DNA of 64,000 nt from Prostheceraeus crozeri (taxonomy: Eukaryota; Platyhelminthes; Polycladida; Euryleptidae). Positions 1 through 11,796 of this stretch are shown here, one piece after another. Each line of letters opens with the position of its first letter. The stretch's first letter is position 1. Where the stretch lies: assembly GCA_907163375.1 (NCBI GenBank), contig CAJQUW010007262.1, positions 62,001 to 126,000 of the forward strand, read 5' to 3'. The translations under genes were made by a program, and so were the position numbers. Below the pieces are notes generated by a model. That model did not search any database, was not told where the DNA came from, and was given only the letters and a program-made list of their open reading frames with translations.

Positions 1-345
1 CACGCTCTCAGTCTCTTTTGCGGCACGAAACCAAGAGATTAATTTGATTTGACCATATACTCTTTCAACTATACTGGCAATTCTCTTTGTTTCTTGAACA
101 CGCTTCCGTCAATGTATTGAACGCTGGAATAAATCTTCTTTTTTGGAACACCAGGGATAACTCCCTTTTTCCTCACTGCTGAAAATGTCTTAACGAACCA
201 ATCTGGATACCCACCTTGTTGCATAATGACGGTAAGACGATTGATCTCATCTTAAATATGTTGTGAGAGCATACAATTCGAGCTCTGTTGAAAATGTTCC
301 GCGCTTATTTAACTTTCCAACTTTTAGGGCAATGAGCTTCATAAT
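1..345 (-). mobile_element. Penelope-like reverse transcriptase remnant
   Basis: Read on the minus strand, three frames join to resemble the C-terminal (thumb) end of a Penelope-like reverse transcriptase: NIFNRARIVCSHNIFK, then DEINRLTVIMQQGGYPDWFV, then a GVP-KKKIYSS-QYIDG stretch, then RIASIVERVYGQIKLISWF. The pattern of an 'FNRA...' block, an 'EI-RL---M---GYP--F' block and a 'P---GS...KR' block is typical of this family. Frameshifts between the blocks and a stop after RELPV show it is dead. It lies in LIAS intron 1 in the same orientation and runs off the window edge. The RT catalytic core and GIY-YIG domain are not visible. Confidence 0.6.
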
Positions 346-669
346 TTATGTTAACACCTGTGAAAGTTGGGTTCATGAATAGAGATAGTTAGGCTCTCTG
401 TGGGTCTTTTTCTATCCATCAAAATCATCAACTTTTTATTCTGAAATCGGTGTGCTAATTACACTAGCCGAAGGGTCTTAAAATGGATGAATACAGTGAT
501 GGTTACTTCTCAAACTTTGTCTAATTCGGACGGGAGTACTTGGCATGCTAAGTCCATGCAACTTCACAAAGAAATAGTCTCATCTTTTGCATCAATATCG
601 CATGAGTGGCGCAAGTAAAAATGTGCCACGCATTAACTTCATTCTACTGAAATGACACACTATACTCAC

Positions 670-896
670 TGCTCTCCTTTTACTCTCTTCAATGATTCTG
701 AACTTTGAAATTCATGATCCTTAACAAAATCCTCCAATTCTGGTCCGCTCGATAGCTTCTTCTTCAATTCTTCTAAACGACCACTGCTGCTTTCTGAAGA
801 AGTGATGTCGCTTGAAAAACGTGCTATAGCAGGAAAGATAGCCTTCTTATGCCTTACAGCGGCTCCACAATGTGAGCAAAGAGATCTTCTAAACAT
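670..896 (-). CDS. LIAS: Lipoyl synthase, mitochondrial, first coding exon (partial gene)
   Basis: Lipoyl synthase is a radical-SAM enzyme of the mitochondrial matrix that inserts two sulfurs into octanoyl groups on the lipoyl domains of 2-oxoacid dehydrogenases and the glycine cleavage H protein. This exon gives about 75 residues. The first 30 are rich in Arg, Ser and Ala with no acidic residue, as in a mitochondrial presequence. The later part (KKKLSSGPELEDFVKD, then LKRVKGE) resembles the animal LIAS N-terminus just before the conserved LPPWLK region. The exon ends after GAGCA at a GTGAGT donor (bases 669-664), leaving two bases of a split codon. The radical-SAM and iron-sulfur cysteine motifs lie in exons to the left, outside the window. 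The start is the only in-frame ATG. The call rests on the short N-terminal match and the exon structure. Confidence 0.78.
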
Positions 897-908
897 TCTA
901 ATCTACCT

Positions 909-924
909 CTGAAATGGAGAAGGG
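909..924 (-). other. Splice-acceptor-like site just before the LIAS start codon
   Basis: On the minus strand a pyrimidine-rich run ending in TTTCAG (AG at 910-909) lies 12 nt before the LIAS ATG. It could close a 5'-UTR intron or receive a trans-spliced leader. No upstream UTR exon was identified. Confidence 0.45.
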
Positions 925-2732
925 CCACGAGTTAATATTCATACAACAAAAAAAACAGATAAATGCGTACATACGTTCTGAGCAGTGTCCTCATGTAGAT
1001 AGTATCCCTAGTCACTGGACCGATAGCGACAACAATAAATTGAAATAAATCACATCTTCAAAGTTGGGAAAAATCAACTATTTGTGAATTTTGTTGACTT
1101 GATATACTTCAACAGCTGAGCTTTTTTGTCGTAGTACATAAAATCACCTTATTTGACATCACCCAGACTATTATTACGGTGAAATAAAGTATAAAGCTAC
1201 TGAATGTCAATTTCAATACTGTTTGACAATATCAGACAACGGTAGGCCCTGTATAAATCAAATTAACTAGTCATCATTAGGAGTGCAGCGGATTTGAAAA
1301 TTTTAAATTTCCGGAATTAATTAGGATTTCCCGGATTTGGAGATAAAACGAATCTACATTGCATTACGTAGATTTGTTTTTTCCTAAATAGTACAACGTG
1401 TCTATAGTAGTTACTGAATTGATCCATCGTTTTTGTCACTCATATTTTGATTTGCCTATTTTGTTATTCCTAAAAAAATGAAGTTATAGTCACATAAATT
1501 GTTTTCGATGCTCAATGGGGCAAGCCAGGAAACTATTGCAGTTCAACATCGACAGTCTGCTCCACTATTTTAGATGCATTGATTCAGAATGGTATAAGTC
1601 TTCAATCATCATCAGAACAGCCTACTTTCTAATGACGCAATCCGGTTCAGTACGTTAGGCGGCTTAATTATATTAAGAAGTTCGCAGCAAAAATAAAAAA
1701 TGCGACACGGGACCGAACCCCCTCGCACGCATGGATAACGTTGACATAAGACCAGAGTTTATTTATATTTAATCAACAAATTTCTCGGTAATACCTAGCT
1801 GTCACGTCATTTGATGTAGGCCTGTCGGTAGTAGAAAAATCGAAGGGAGTGCATGAGACGTAACAAAAATGTTTTCAATTAATTTCCTTGAAGCGAAGTC
1901 TATTTGCATTCATTTCACAACGTAGCGCAACATACGGTATGTTTCAATCATTTCATCAAATCCGGTGCACTCCTTGTCATCATAAGATTATGCTAGCAAC
2001 ATGTAAATTGTGCAATTGCTAGCTAGTATTCCTACCTCTTACACCTCCTCGTTTCAGATATTATTGATGATCCTTTTTTCAACTCGTATGCATTGCACTT
2101 CGATTTTCAGAAGTATTAGAATATAGGCTTACAATGCTAATCAATGCCAGTAGGCCCATCATGCAGAGTGATCCCACAATCATACCTTCATAAAATTCAT
2201 GCATTTTGCAGTCCAAGCAAAAATGTAATATAAAGTTATCTGTATTAACAATTTATGATAGCCACTAGCAATTTACATTTCTGAAACAGCGCACGAGTTG
2301 CATCGCAAATTGGGTGAATTCAGAATTACAAGAGATATAAAGCGTAATTCGTTTAATATTCATACGATTACAAACACCGGTAGATCATGTAACACTGTGT
2401 ATTCGTGACTATAGAAATTACAAAATCCAGAACACAAATCAAATGCCTCGATGTTTGATTTCTTTCGGAATTCGATTGCAAAAGCTTACCGAAAAAATCA
2501 TCTGGTTCGGAAGTGAGCAATCGTCAACATGGTCTCGTTTAGTGAGTGTATTCTGATGTAAACCAACTGTCAATCGGAAATTTTCGAGTCAGATTTGGAA
2601 TCATACCAATTCCAAGAAAACATATGACCATATTCCATAATTGGTACACATTTCGACTGATTGACTTTTGGACCGCGATCAGTACAAACATTTGTGTATA
2701 AATAATTTCAGATTTTAAACTTTAGGAAATAT
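911..2732. other. Intergenic DNA, nothing recognised
   Basis: AT-rich sequence upstream of LIAS. No conserved exon, RNA gene or clear repeat was recognised. It may hold the LIAS promoter, but no core element can be assigned. Confidence 0.5.
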
Positions 2733-3095
2733 TTGAATCATTCTACTCCAGTTCAACAAAGAATCGAACAATTCTGCAAGCAATGCGACCTTCGCAGTTG
2801 GTTGAGCAAGTTTGAATTGCATGCACGCATGGTTATGATTGCAGAATCGTCTAAGGTTGATTTTCTAATGACAAATCTGGACTTACATATTTTTCAAGCG
2901 GTTATTGGTACTTTTCCTGGTGATCTTGTATATGACATTATTGGATTTTTGAAGAACGCTATTCGCTTGGACCGCTTGGACTTCTTCAGTACAACTTTCA
3001 GTGGTTCATTTGATGATTGCATATCAAAGCTACAAATGCTGCATGACAATCTCACTACAAATCCAAAAGAGGAGATGCAGATTTCAAAATGTTAA
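2733..3095 (+). pseudogene. Possible retrotransposon gag remnant
   Basis: An open frame of 120 codons with no ATG at its start; the first ATG is at codon 33. It contains a stretch around FCKQCDLRSWLSKFELHARM followed by a hydrophobic 'VDFLMTNLDLHIFQAV' segment. This order (tryptophan-centred helix, then a leucine-rich helix) recalls the capsid-like gag region of LTR retrotransposons. No zinc knuckle, protease or reverse transcriptase follows, and no LTR was seen. The identification is tentative; it could be an unrelated chance frame. Confidence 0.3.
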
Positions 3096-6000
3096 GCGAC
3101 AGTTTCTAAATCTTCAAATTCAGAACTACGCAGTGAATGCGTGCAGTTATATAATTCGATACAAGAAAATGACCATTGCCTGCGTATGACTCTTGCATGA
3201 CTCTTGAACAACTTGCTCCACATGGCATGACTCTTGACGAGGAGAAATGCGTATATCAGATGACTAATGGTAGCATAATTTGTCATGTAGTTTTAACTGA
3301 CAACAGGCCGATATCATTGTTCGATCTCTACTTAATTTAAGTAATTTATACAATTATATTAAGTCATCATAAAGGTCATTATTCATCTTCGCCAATGACG
3401 GTAGATAAAACAGAAAGAGCGCTACTGTTTGGAAAGTTATAATGTTTTCTGCTAACCATTACAATGGAGTCAGCTTATTGCATACATCGTGTACATTAGT
3501 CAATTGAAAAGGGATCGATCAATACCTGAAAAGACTGCAGGTGCGACTAGTGTTGCAAAAATGCCACACAATATAGTACTTGCAAAAATGTTTCGCCTGT
3601 TGATGAAAAAATTAAACTTTGTGTCCTATCTTATAGAAATCTTTATCAATTTGCAACCTTCATGTACCTAGGAAAGTTATCTACAAGACGCGTTTTCGAC
3701 CTAGCGGCTTGAACAGCTATGCGCTTTCACAAGCGATAGTTGCAAAAAGTAATCGTTTTTTGATCGTAAAACTCGCAGATCTGTGACTTAACTTGCACAA
3801 ATCTGCATCAGTTTGCATCTGCAGATTACTACAAGTACAGTATTGTAGATCAAGTAACTGAGAAATCTAGCCGTTTCGAAAGGACACACACATTCAGAAA
3901 ACATAGCTAATATTGGGGATAGCCATGTGGAAGGTAAATGCAGCATTTAAGACCAAGCTGTAGCGCCTCATTTTGATTTGCTGTTGCCATCTGACTTTGC
4001 GATTTCACTGGAGTAAGTCTGCTTTTGTATTTCGAAAAGACTCGTGACTTCAAGTGGAGAGCTCAGGGTGTTCCACTAACTAGATTTTCCTAGACTTTTG
4101 ATATGTTGATAGTGGATTTTTTCTCTACAAAATGAACCCACTCTTGAAACTTCTGTAATTTGTGGCGGGTTGAAATATATATTGTCTGCACTATTTCAGC
4201 ATTTCGAAAAGAGCACCAATAAATATTCAACATCCACATTGAAAAATACAATGAACTATCCAACAATGAACAATTTTTCAGAAACAAGCTGATTTGAGAA
4301 ATGCTTGAGTGGAATTCTGCATTACTCTGTGCTGAAGCGGACTGAGCATGAAAGCATCATGATTATGTGAAAAATAACATTCATATGTGGAAATTCACAT
4401 ACTTTGCTTACATCCGTAAATGCGAAAAAAGCCGATTAGCATCGACCTCATCAAGGCAAAGAGTGATTGCTCATTGACTCATGATGGAGAATAAAGATGA
4501 AAGCTGTAAGAGTTAATTATGGTGAACACTTCTGCTACCAGTCTTGTGTAAAGTCGATCACAACCCAGCTCCAATCTACAACACCGTTTTTACAATAGTG
4601 TCTACATTTGTCCAACAATCAGGTCCACATCTAATTACTCTTGAAGATCACAAAATTTTCTTGACTCTTCAAATCCGATAAAATTAGTCAGCTCCTGTAT
4701 TTCAGAGATCCCGTTGCGGCCGGATTCTAAACTTTATAGTCTTCTGCATCTTTTCTAACCGTGGGTCACTCGTGTGTAGTTAGACATGAAACTGCAGAGA
4801 TAGTGACAAGATATTGCAATGACAGTCCAATAGGAGCTATTTTATCGTTTCCACACGTTCAACCATCTCCTCTTACCGAGGCATCCTGCTCCAATTTATG
4901 AGGAACTCAATGTTATATTAACAAATCCTTTTCCTGTAGTCTCTAAATCTGTAGCTACGAAATGCGGACCCGACGCTGTTTGTAAATTATATTGATGTTG
5001 AACTTTATATATTTCCCGACCTAATTAAAAACCAGAGAGAAATTACACAAATAACCGCACATATATCCACAGGATAATTCAAATTGATGAGTTTAGCCCT
5101 CATAAAGGACTTCATATTTCAACTAATTTTTGTTATGATTCAATATTGCCCGCTTATCAATTGTGGTGTCAAATGTATAGACTTCGACCACAATTCATAT
5201 GGTTATCTGCATACATTCAAGCACAATAAAAAAAGCTCCAGTTAATATACTATGAAAATGCATCGTTAATGTGAAAAATTAAATAATTGGCACTCATGAT
5301 GCAACTAGACAGCTGATATTTTTAAAACGGCTGCCTTGTAATGCAAAGATAATTTCGAGATGCTTAAACAAGGAATAATTCTCGGCTAGCATATAGTAGA
5401 GATATAATTTTGAAGTTACATTTCGAAGTGTGCGGAGAATTCCTTGAATCACGTTCGATGCCAATGTATGCTTGACGAAATTGGCGTGCATACATAGTCA
5501 CACTGTGCACATAATCAGATTGTGTGCTTCTGTGCTTGCACCTGTTAACGACCAGCGGTCTTTTTGTGCCATCATTGTTCGGACCATCTTTCAAAATCGG
5601 AGTTATCAAAGTTCATACACAAAGATGTTTGGTCACAGCTGTTCGTTCCTTGCGCCATTTTAACATGCACCCATGAGGTCGGCAGCAAGTTTTGGCAATG
5701 ACATTTGATGTTGGTGAATTCAACACCTTCTCAAAATGTATTTACTGTTTAAATACTTTCGTTGTATGAATATACGCAATTTTTATCTTATTTTTGTCGT
5801 GACTCGTGCATGTGATGCTTGTGTTTATTGTAGGGTTGATTAATTTCTGTCTCTTGTCTCCTTTTTACACTTCATGAAGTGGTTCAATCCTAGTGCATTT
5901 AAAATAACTTGTACTGCGCTTCTTTATTAACCAAATACTATCATAAATTAATCAAGAAAATCTTCGAGTGATCGACATTAGCCTGTAATTGAGCCTTACT

Positions 6001-6440
6001 ATTTTAATTATGAAGCTGCCATTCACCAATTTTTTAAAGCAGACCGGTGTGTAAATTTTCTGGGCTTTTCTCACCAGCATTTGCGAGCTCTAACTATGAA
6101 TTAATGGAACCAAGTGTATGAAAGGCAAATGCTGCAGCCACTTGACGGAGTTACTTTTTAGATTCAAACCAATGCATGAAAGTAATGAACATATACAAAG
6201 TAATGATATGTTATCTCATAAGTCACGAAAATTGATCATTTATCAAGTTTCTCACACATCGATCTTTCAATCATTGACAATGTTGGGTTTGATGAATGAA
6301 AGGCGTTGTGTTAGAGTATATCATTCTTTCGATAAGGAATGGCAACATAAACCAAGTTTTCCAAGTAGCTTGGTCTATGTTGCCATGCTTTAAAGGAATA
6401 ATTCCTTTTATTTTAACTACCTCTTAAAAGTCTGTGCGAG
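3096..6440. other. Intergenic DNA, nothing recognised
   Basis: AT-rich stretch with only short open frames that show no recognisable family signature. No RNA gene or transposon end was identified here. Confidence 0.45.
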
Positions 6441-6858
6441 TAGGGGAGAGCGGGGTGATATGGCACCTGGGGTGAATTGGCACCCACCCCCTACAGCCTA
6501 TTGTAGGCTCTGTATCAAAAATCCAAAATATACATTTGAAAGCACTATTATAGTGCACACTTGCATGGTACCCAGAGTTCCGTTATTTCCGCTATTTTCC
6601 GCTTTCTCGAAAATTGTCCTTTATTTCTCGTTTTTTTACCAATTTTTCCGTTATTTCCTTTTTTCTTCAAATTGTCATATGTAAATTGCAAAATGCTACT
6701 GAATCTTGTTATCATATTCCTGGAACTTTCATAGTAACATTCAAATAAGTAGATTAAAGTGAAATACGCTTAGGTACAATAATCTTAATCTCTTGCCCCA
6801 GGTGTGAATATAAAGTGATTTTGAGGAGGGTCTACAAAGGGAATATTGACGTATGCGT

Positions 6859-8060
6859 TAGAGATGTACATGGCTGGACCTGACGAGCCGCAAGTCGATG
6901 TGATTTTGAAATATTCAAGCCGAGCTGAACCGAGCCGTGCATTGCTAGAGCCAAGCCGAACTGACGAGCCGTTTTAATTTTAGATAAAATAAAGTTAAAA
7001 TTCAACCTAATGTACAGTGTCAATACACATCGTTTGTTAGCAAGTGTTGATTGCAGAACATTTGCTGGATATAATTACAGTTGCGTCATCAATTGTAGAT
7101 TGTGAAGGAATTCTTTACTTGACGATAAAGTTAGTAACATGGTAACATTGCAATGATTACCTTGTCTTATGAAAATTCCTGGTTGTATTGATGTAATATT
7201 TATAAATGGCTATGGTTTTCCTTGTCCATCATTCTTACAAATTTCCTACGCAGTTTTCTATTTTTCACTTTCTCTAGCGATTTGATGCATCCGGCTAATA
7301 CAATTGCGCATCAGTTTTATCATAAATTTTGAGAAAGACATATATCGCAACGCAAGCTATCATTTGAGGATGATGGTCCTTGACGAATAATAAAGAGCCT
7401 CTAATCCATCAATCTTAGGATAAGAATATCAAAGCTGTCCATTGCTGAGTTTATGCAAAGGTTTTAAAGTCTCCTAAATGAATGAATTTTAATTCTTTGA
7501 TGAATTCATGCTTTCATGATGTAATTTAAGTCACAAAAATTCGGGAAATAATTCGATGTAAGTTTTTTTAAATTCATTAGACATATTGTTTGACTTACAA
7601 ATTCATTCATTTGGTAGGCCACAAAATCAGTTAAAATGAAGAAAAATCAGATTTTGGAAAAACCCATTCCGGTGTAAAGCTATAAACCTCGTTATATATC
7701 TGCGATTGCGATTAGGCCTACCCATAAATATCGTGTATGACCAAAAATTTGTCTAAATATATCGAATTCGATATTATTTAAAAAATATTTTTGTATACCT
7801 TAACTCTAACTATGAAGTAGGTCTTTAAATTCTATAAATCATTGTCCTAATAGTTAGGACTTTAAATAGGCCTACTTATTAAATACTACCAAATGTAGTT
7901 AGCCTACATCAAAAAATTAAATAAAAATCTATCTTACACCTATCTTGCACCTTAAACGATATATTTTGAGCTAAGCAGAAGAGCCGTGGCTCCGACCGGC
8001 TCGAACAAGTGGAGCCGAGCCGCCATCGGTTTGGCTAGGCTCGGCTTAGGTACATCTCTA
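6859..8060. mobile_element. hAT element with perfect 8-bp target duplication (GTATGCGT)
   Basis: Inverted ends TAGAGATGTAC at 6859 and its reverse complement ending at 8060, each next to blocks rich in GAGCCGAGCC. The 8-bp sequence GTATGCGT is repeated exactly at 6851-6858 and 8061-8068, as expected for hAT transposition. It is 1.2 kb with no transposase frame, so it is a non-autonomous copy. It is nested in the element at 6564-11115 and therefore inserted later. Confidence 0.75.
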
Positions 8061-9360
8061 GTATGCGTTTGTACGTATGGGATGTTTCTGATGAAATCGA
8101 ATAATCTTTTCTATTTTTGCTGCTCCTGCATCACATCATCACATCTGGGCTGTTTGTAGAAACATAGAGATCAATTCAACAAAAGAAGGACAAGCTTTGA
8201 ATGTACAAATTTCTTCTGAATTCTTCAGATCCGTTTAAGGGTGCAAAACTCAATGTAATCCTACTTTTAAGCTTTTTATCATTTTCTGATCACATCGTTA
8301 AAATATTGCGCTCGTACTTTCGTGCACCAAATATTTGTGGTGCTTCTGTCTTTTTATGTTTATGTAATCCATCATTTAGTACAAAAGTACAGTTTACAGA
8401 TGCATCCATGTTTAGTGAACAATAGGTCTATGGCAGTATTGATGTATCAAGTCCTACGCTACATCTTAACCCTCATCGCCACACCTGTCTACCTTTGTAG
8501 ACGACATGTTTTTTGAAACACTGCAACTTCTTCAAAAATGATGATATCTTGACGAAATGTATTTTCCATATATATTTTTTAAGTATTATGCTATCCTTAG
8601 AATTTCAGATCTAAAATCAATTTCGGTCATGTCAAACACGCATTACAATCATATTCGGCACACCTGTATACCTTTGCATAAGTCAGCACTTAATGTACAA
8701 AAATGTTGGATTTTCGGAAGACAATAATTAAACTCTTGGTTCTGTTTGAGTGTCAGGCGTGCTTAGTTGCCTGAGAGAACATTTTGCGGAAGTTCTTTTA
8801 TGAGTCACAACGGTCAAAGTCCGTTTGGTTAAGTGAAGGATTGCCACAATAAAAACTGCATTTGTGTTTTGTAAGTGACAGTCTGAAAGATATTCTACAA
8901 GGTATGTGGCGTTGGTCAGTCGAAGAAGTCTAAGTCCACTCCGCATTGGTTGAATCATTGCACAAGAGGAATTGGTTCATACATGATAGAAATATTCACT
9001 TCCAACTTCAGTAGGATATCATCAATCGTTATTCTACGAAGTTCAGCGACGTTCAGTAGATTGGCGATCAACCTAAACCTTAGTTTTTTGCATGTCTGCA
9101 TAATATTATCATAACATGCTCACATGAATGGTGAAATTTATTGTTTCGTAATTTTTTTGAACCTGTAAAATTCAATTAGTGAACATACTCGAACATTTTT
9201 CAATAGTAAGTACTCACGATGGCACTATTTAGTAGATACTGACTACTCATTGCAGTTCATGAAGAATGTGAACCTAGGTAACTTGTCCGTTTTTTGCTTT
9301 ATCCGTTTAACGTCCTTTTCTCCATCTCCGTTGGGTTGGACGATGATAGCTCTCGGAATT

Positions 9361-9379
9361 TCTACCCCCCCCCCCCCCC
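9361..9379. repeat. Poly-C tract
   Basis: A homopolymer run of about 15 C in otherwise AT-rich DNA; its exact length is unreliable in an assembly. Confidence 0.8.
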
Positions 9380-10198
9380 AGCCACTCAATTCGCGCAGTC
9401 ACAGCTGCATTCGTTCCACCACCGGAATCCAACATGTCTCCCAGGTATCAGAAACGGGTAACAGTGTCGCACCTGAGCATCTCTTGCCCTCTTCACTTGT
9501 CAATAATTGCGCCAATTCTTTCCTTCTCCTCTCTTGAGATTGCCAAATGATCTTGCGGGCATTCTCCTTTGCCTTTGCATATCGCGAATCGCATTCTCTT
9601 TTCTTCCACTGCTGAGGCTACTTCGCACCACGATGTGTCAGTATGTCTTGGTGCTAACTTCGTCTTGCCGCTAAGTGAAGTAAGAAATGTAACTCTAGCT
9701 CTACATTATGTATTCAGCTACTCAAATATTCTTCGTTTTTGCCGCATTAGTGTGAATTAATCTGTAGATAAAATTAAAAATCTTTTTCAAATCAATCGTA
9801 GAGGTGGCGCTATCAAAGTGCACATTACGAGTGAGCTGCTCAAAGTTGAGAAGAACGGTGGAGCTGATGCAAAAAGCGAACGGTGAATTTCGACGAGATC
9901 AGCAAGCGTCTTCTGCCTATCACCAACGACAAAGCTTGGAAAAAGAAAGGAAAGAAATATTAATTGGAATCGAAGTTGCTGATCTTCAGAGAGAAAAAGG
10001 AAGCTCTCGACAGTAGAAATATATAAAGAGATAAGATCTTGCATGGACAGGAATTAATTCACACGAGTTTGAAAAGAAAGAAGGAACTTAAAGTGGAATT
10101 GGATGGTGTGAATCAAAATGACAATGACTTCACTCACTCATCCTTTTTGCGTCCTTTTCCAGAAGATGCTGGTTTATGCGCTTACTGCTTTAGTATTA

Positions 10199-10581
10199 AT
10201 TTCCAACGGGCGTCCGCTTCCTGGGCTCCCACACGTTTGGATAATCTTTCACCACTTGTTCCCAGGTCTTCTTTTGTCTTCCTGCTCCTCTTTTGCCATC
10301 TCCTTCCATCCACATCACTTTTCTGATCCACTCTGTCTCATCCCTTCTTACCACGTGGCCAAACCAACGTAGTCTTTGCCTTCTCACGATGTCTGTGATG
10401 TTCTCAAGACCCATTGCTTTTCTGATGCTATCATTCGATTTCCTGTCCGATAAACTGACATCTACCTTGGCATTCACATCTCCAAACGTTCAAGCATCTT
10501 CCGATGGGATGAAAGCAGCGGTCATGACTTGCAACCATAAAGCATAGCTTGCCGCACACGGGCTCCGTATACATGACCCTT
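10199..10581 (-). pseudogene. Degenerate LINE reverse transcriptase C-terminus
   Basis: On the minus strand the frames read VYGARVRQAMLYGCKS-stop, RKMLERLEM-stop and, after a frame change, MGLENITDIVRRQRLRWFGH followed by GKRGAGRQKKTWEQVV. The series 'MLYG.E.W', 'LE..EM', 'RLRWFGHV.R' and 'GKR..GR..KTW' is the usual tail after the RT domain of several non-LTR retrotransposons. Stops and a frameshift show it is dead. The catalytic RT core is absent. It lies inside the hAT-like element 6564-11115. Confidence 0.65.
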
Positions 10582-11796
10582 GGTTCTCGAAGATGGCCCT
10601 TCAGTAGATTTTAACTTCTGATATACATACATATCTATTATACTACTTTGTTATTACATTCAGTTTCTCCACTTCCTCAGATTGACGGAGGCTAATAATA
10701 CTGAGGAGGGGGTGGGTGATACGAAGGCAAATATTATCATTTTTCTGAAAGTCTACGCGCACAGTTGAATAGTACTTTCTTCCTTCATGTTGACAGCTGA
10801 TTGGTAGCGTCTCACTTGTGTTCTAATTTCATGTGCCAAATGCAAATCATAAGCCTTTCGTTAGATACTTTATGTACAATTTGTATAACACACAAAATCC
10901 AATGTGATTTGATGAGGTGAATCAATGGGATTAGACAATATTAGAAATATTAACAAGATTTTCAACCGTGGATGGCTTCATATATTCAAATAATGAGCGT
11001 AAAGCGTCAAACTGGTTGAAAATACATGAATGACGCTGTGCAGCAAACTTGACGTATTCCTTTACTTTTCCGTTTTTTCCGTTATTATTCTTCGGTAATA
11101 GCGCTGGGAACCCTGCACTTGGCATATAATAATTATGTTCATGGCGGACTTCGTTTTTCCTCCACACATAAAAATTACGTTTACCTTGGGTCAAAAAATT
11201 TTTTGTATTTCTTCGGTTTTTGGGATATTTTTTTCCTAGCAACTGATATTTTCCGGCAATACACGTTTTCTGATAGCTAGGTCAATGGACTAAAAGGTTA
11301 CATGAATGAAATTTCCAAAATTTTGGTATTCTCGGTGCGCCAGCTGTTTTCGATAAAGAAGTGAAATGGGGGTGATTTGGCACTCGGACAGTGGGGTGAT
11401 CTGGCACTATATGTTGACAGCTAGTTATGGGTATACCGAATCTAGCTTAATCCTGCTATTAAAACTGAACTAGTAGGACATCCATCAGGCCTAAATCTTA
11501 ACGCATCATCACTGCAAATTACTGCTAGCTATTACCGATTGGGCTTATCTAAAAGGGCAAATAACTCATAGCCTATAGCGATATGCGTTTTCCAAGTTGA
11601 TTTCGATTGCCTACTGCGTCATTTGGAGGAGCCGGGACCATATATTTCGGCTACCTGCCGAAATATCATTGTTCAATTTGCCGAGCCCGTAGACGTATTG
11701 GAAAAATAGCATGCTTGCAGTGTTTCTATTGATAGCATACTCTTGTTTTATATTGTTCAACTGTGTAATTTTTTCATCGATTTGATATATATAAAG

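Larger units (their letters stand above)
6564..11115. mobile_element. hAT-like element with 6-bp target duplication (CACTTG)
   Basis: The left end reads CATGGTACCCAG and the right end, reverse-complemented, reads CAGGGTTCCCAG. Both continue into TTCCG/TACCG-rich sequence. The direct repeat CACTTG lies at 6558-6563 and 11116-11121. CAG-type ends fit the hAT superfamily; a 6-bp rather than 8-bp duplication fits the group sometimes called hAT6. No hAT transposase was recognised. The interior holds another hAT (6859-8060) and a LINE fragment (10199-10581). Confidence 0.5.

Noticed and set aside
9804-10044. Open frame with a charged, helix-like protein (RRDQQASSAYHQRQSLEKER...)
   Set aside because: Short, no ATG context or splice signals that I could link, no family recognised, and it lies inside a transposon nest. 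It could be a captured exon but cannot be supported.
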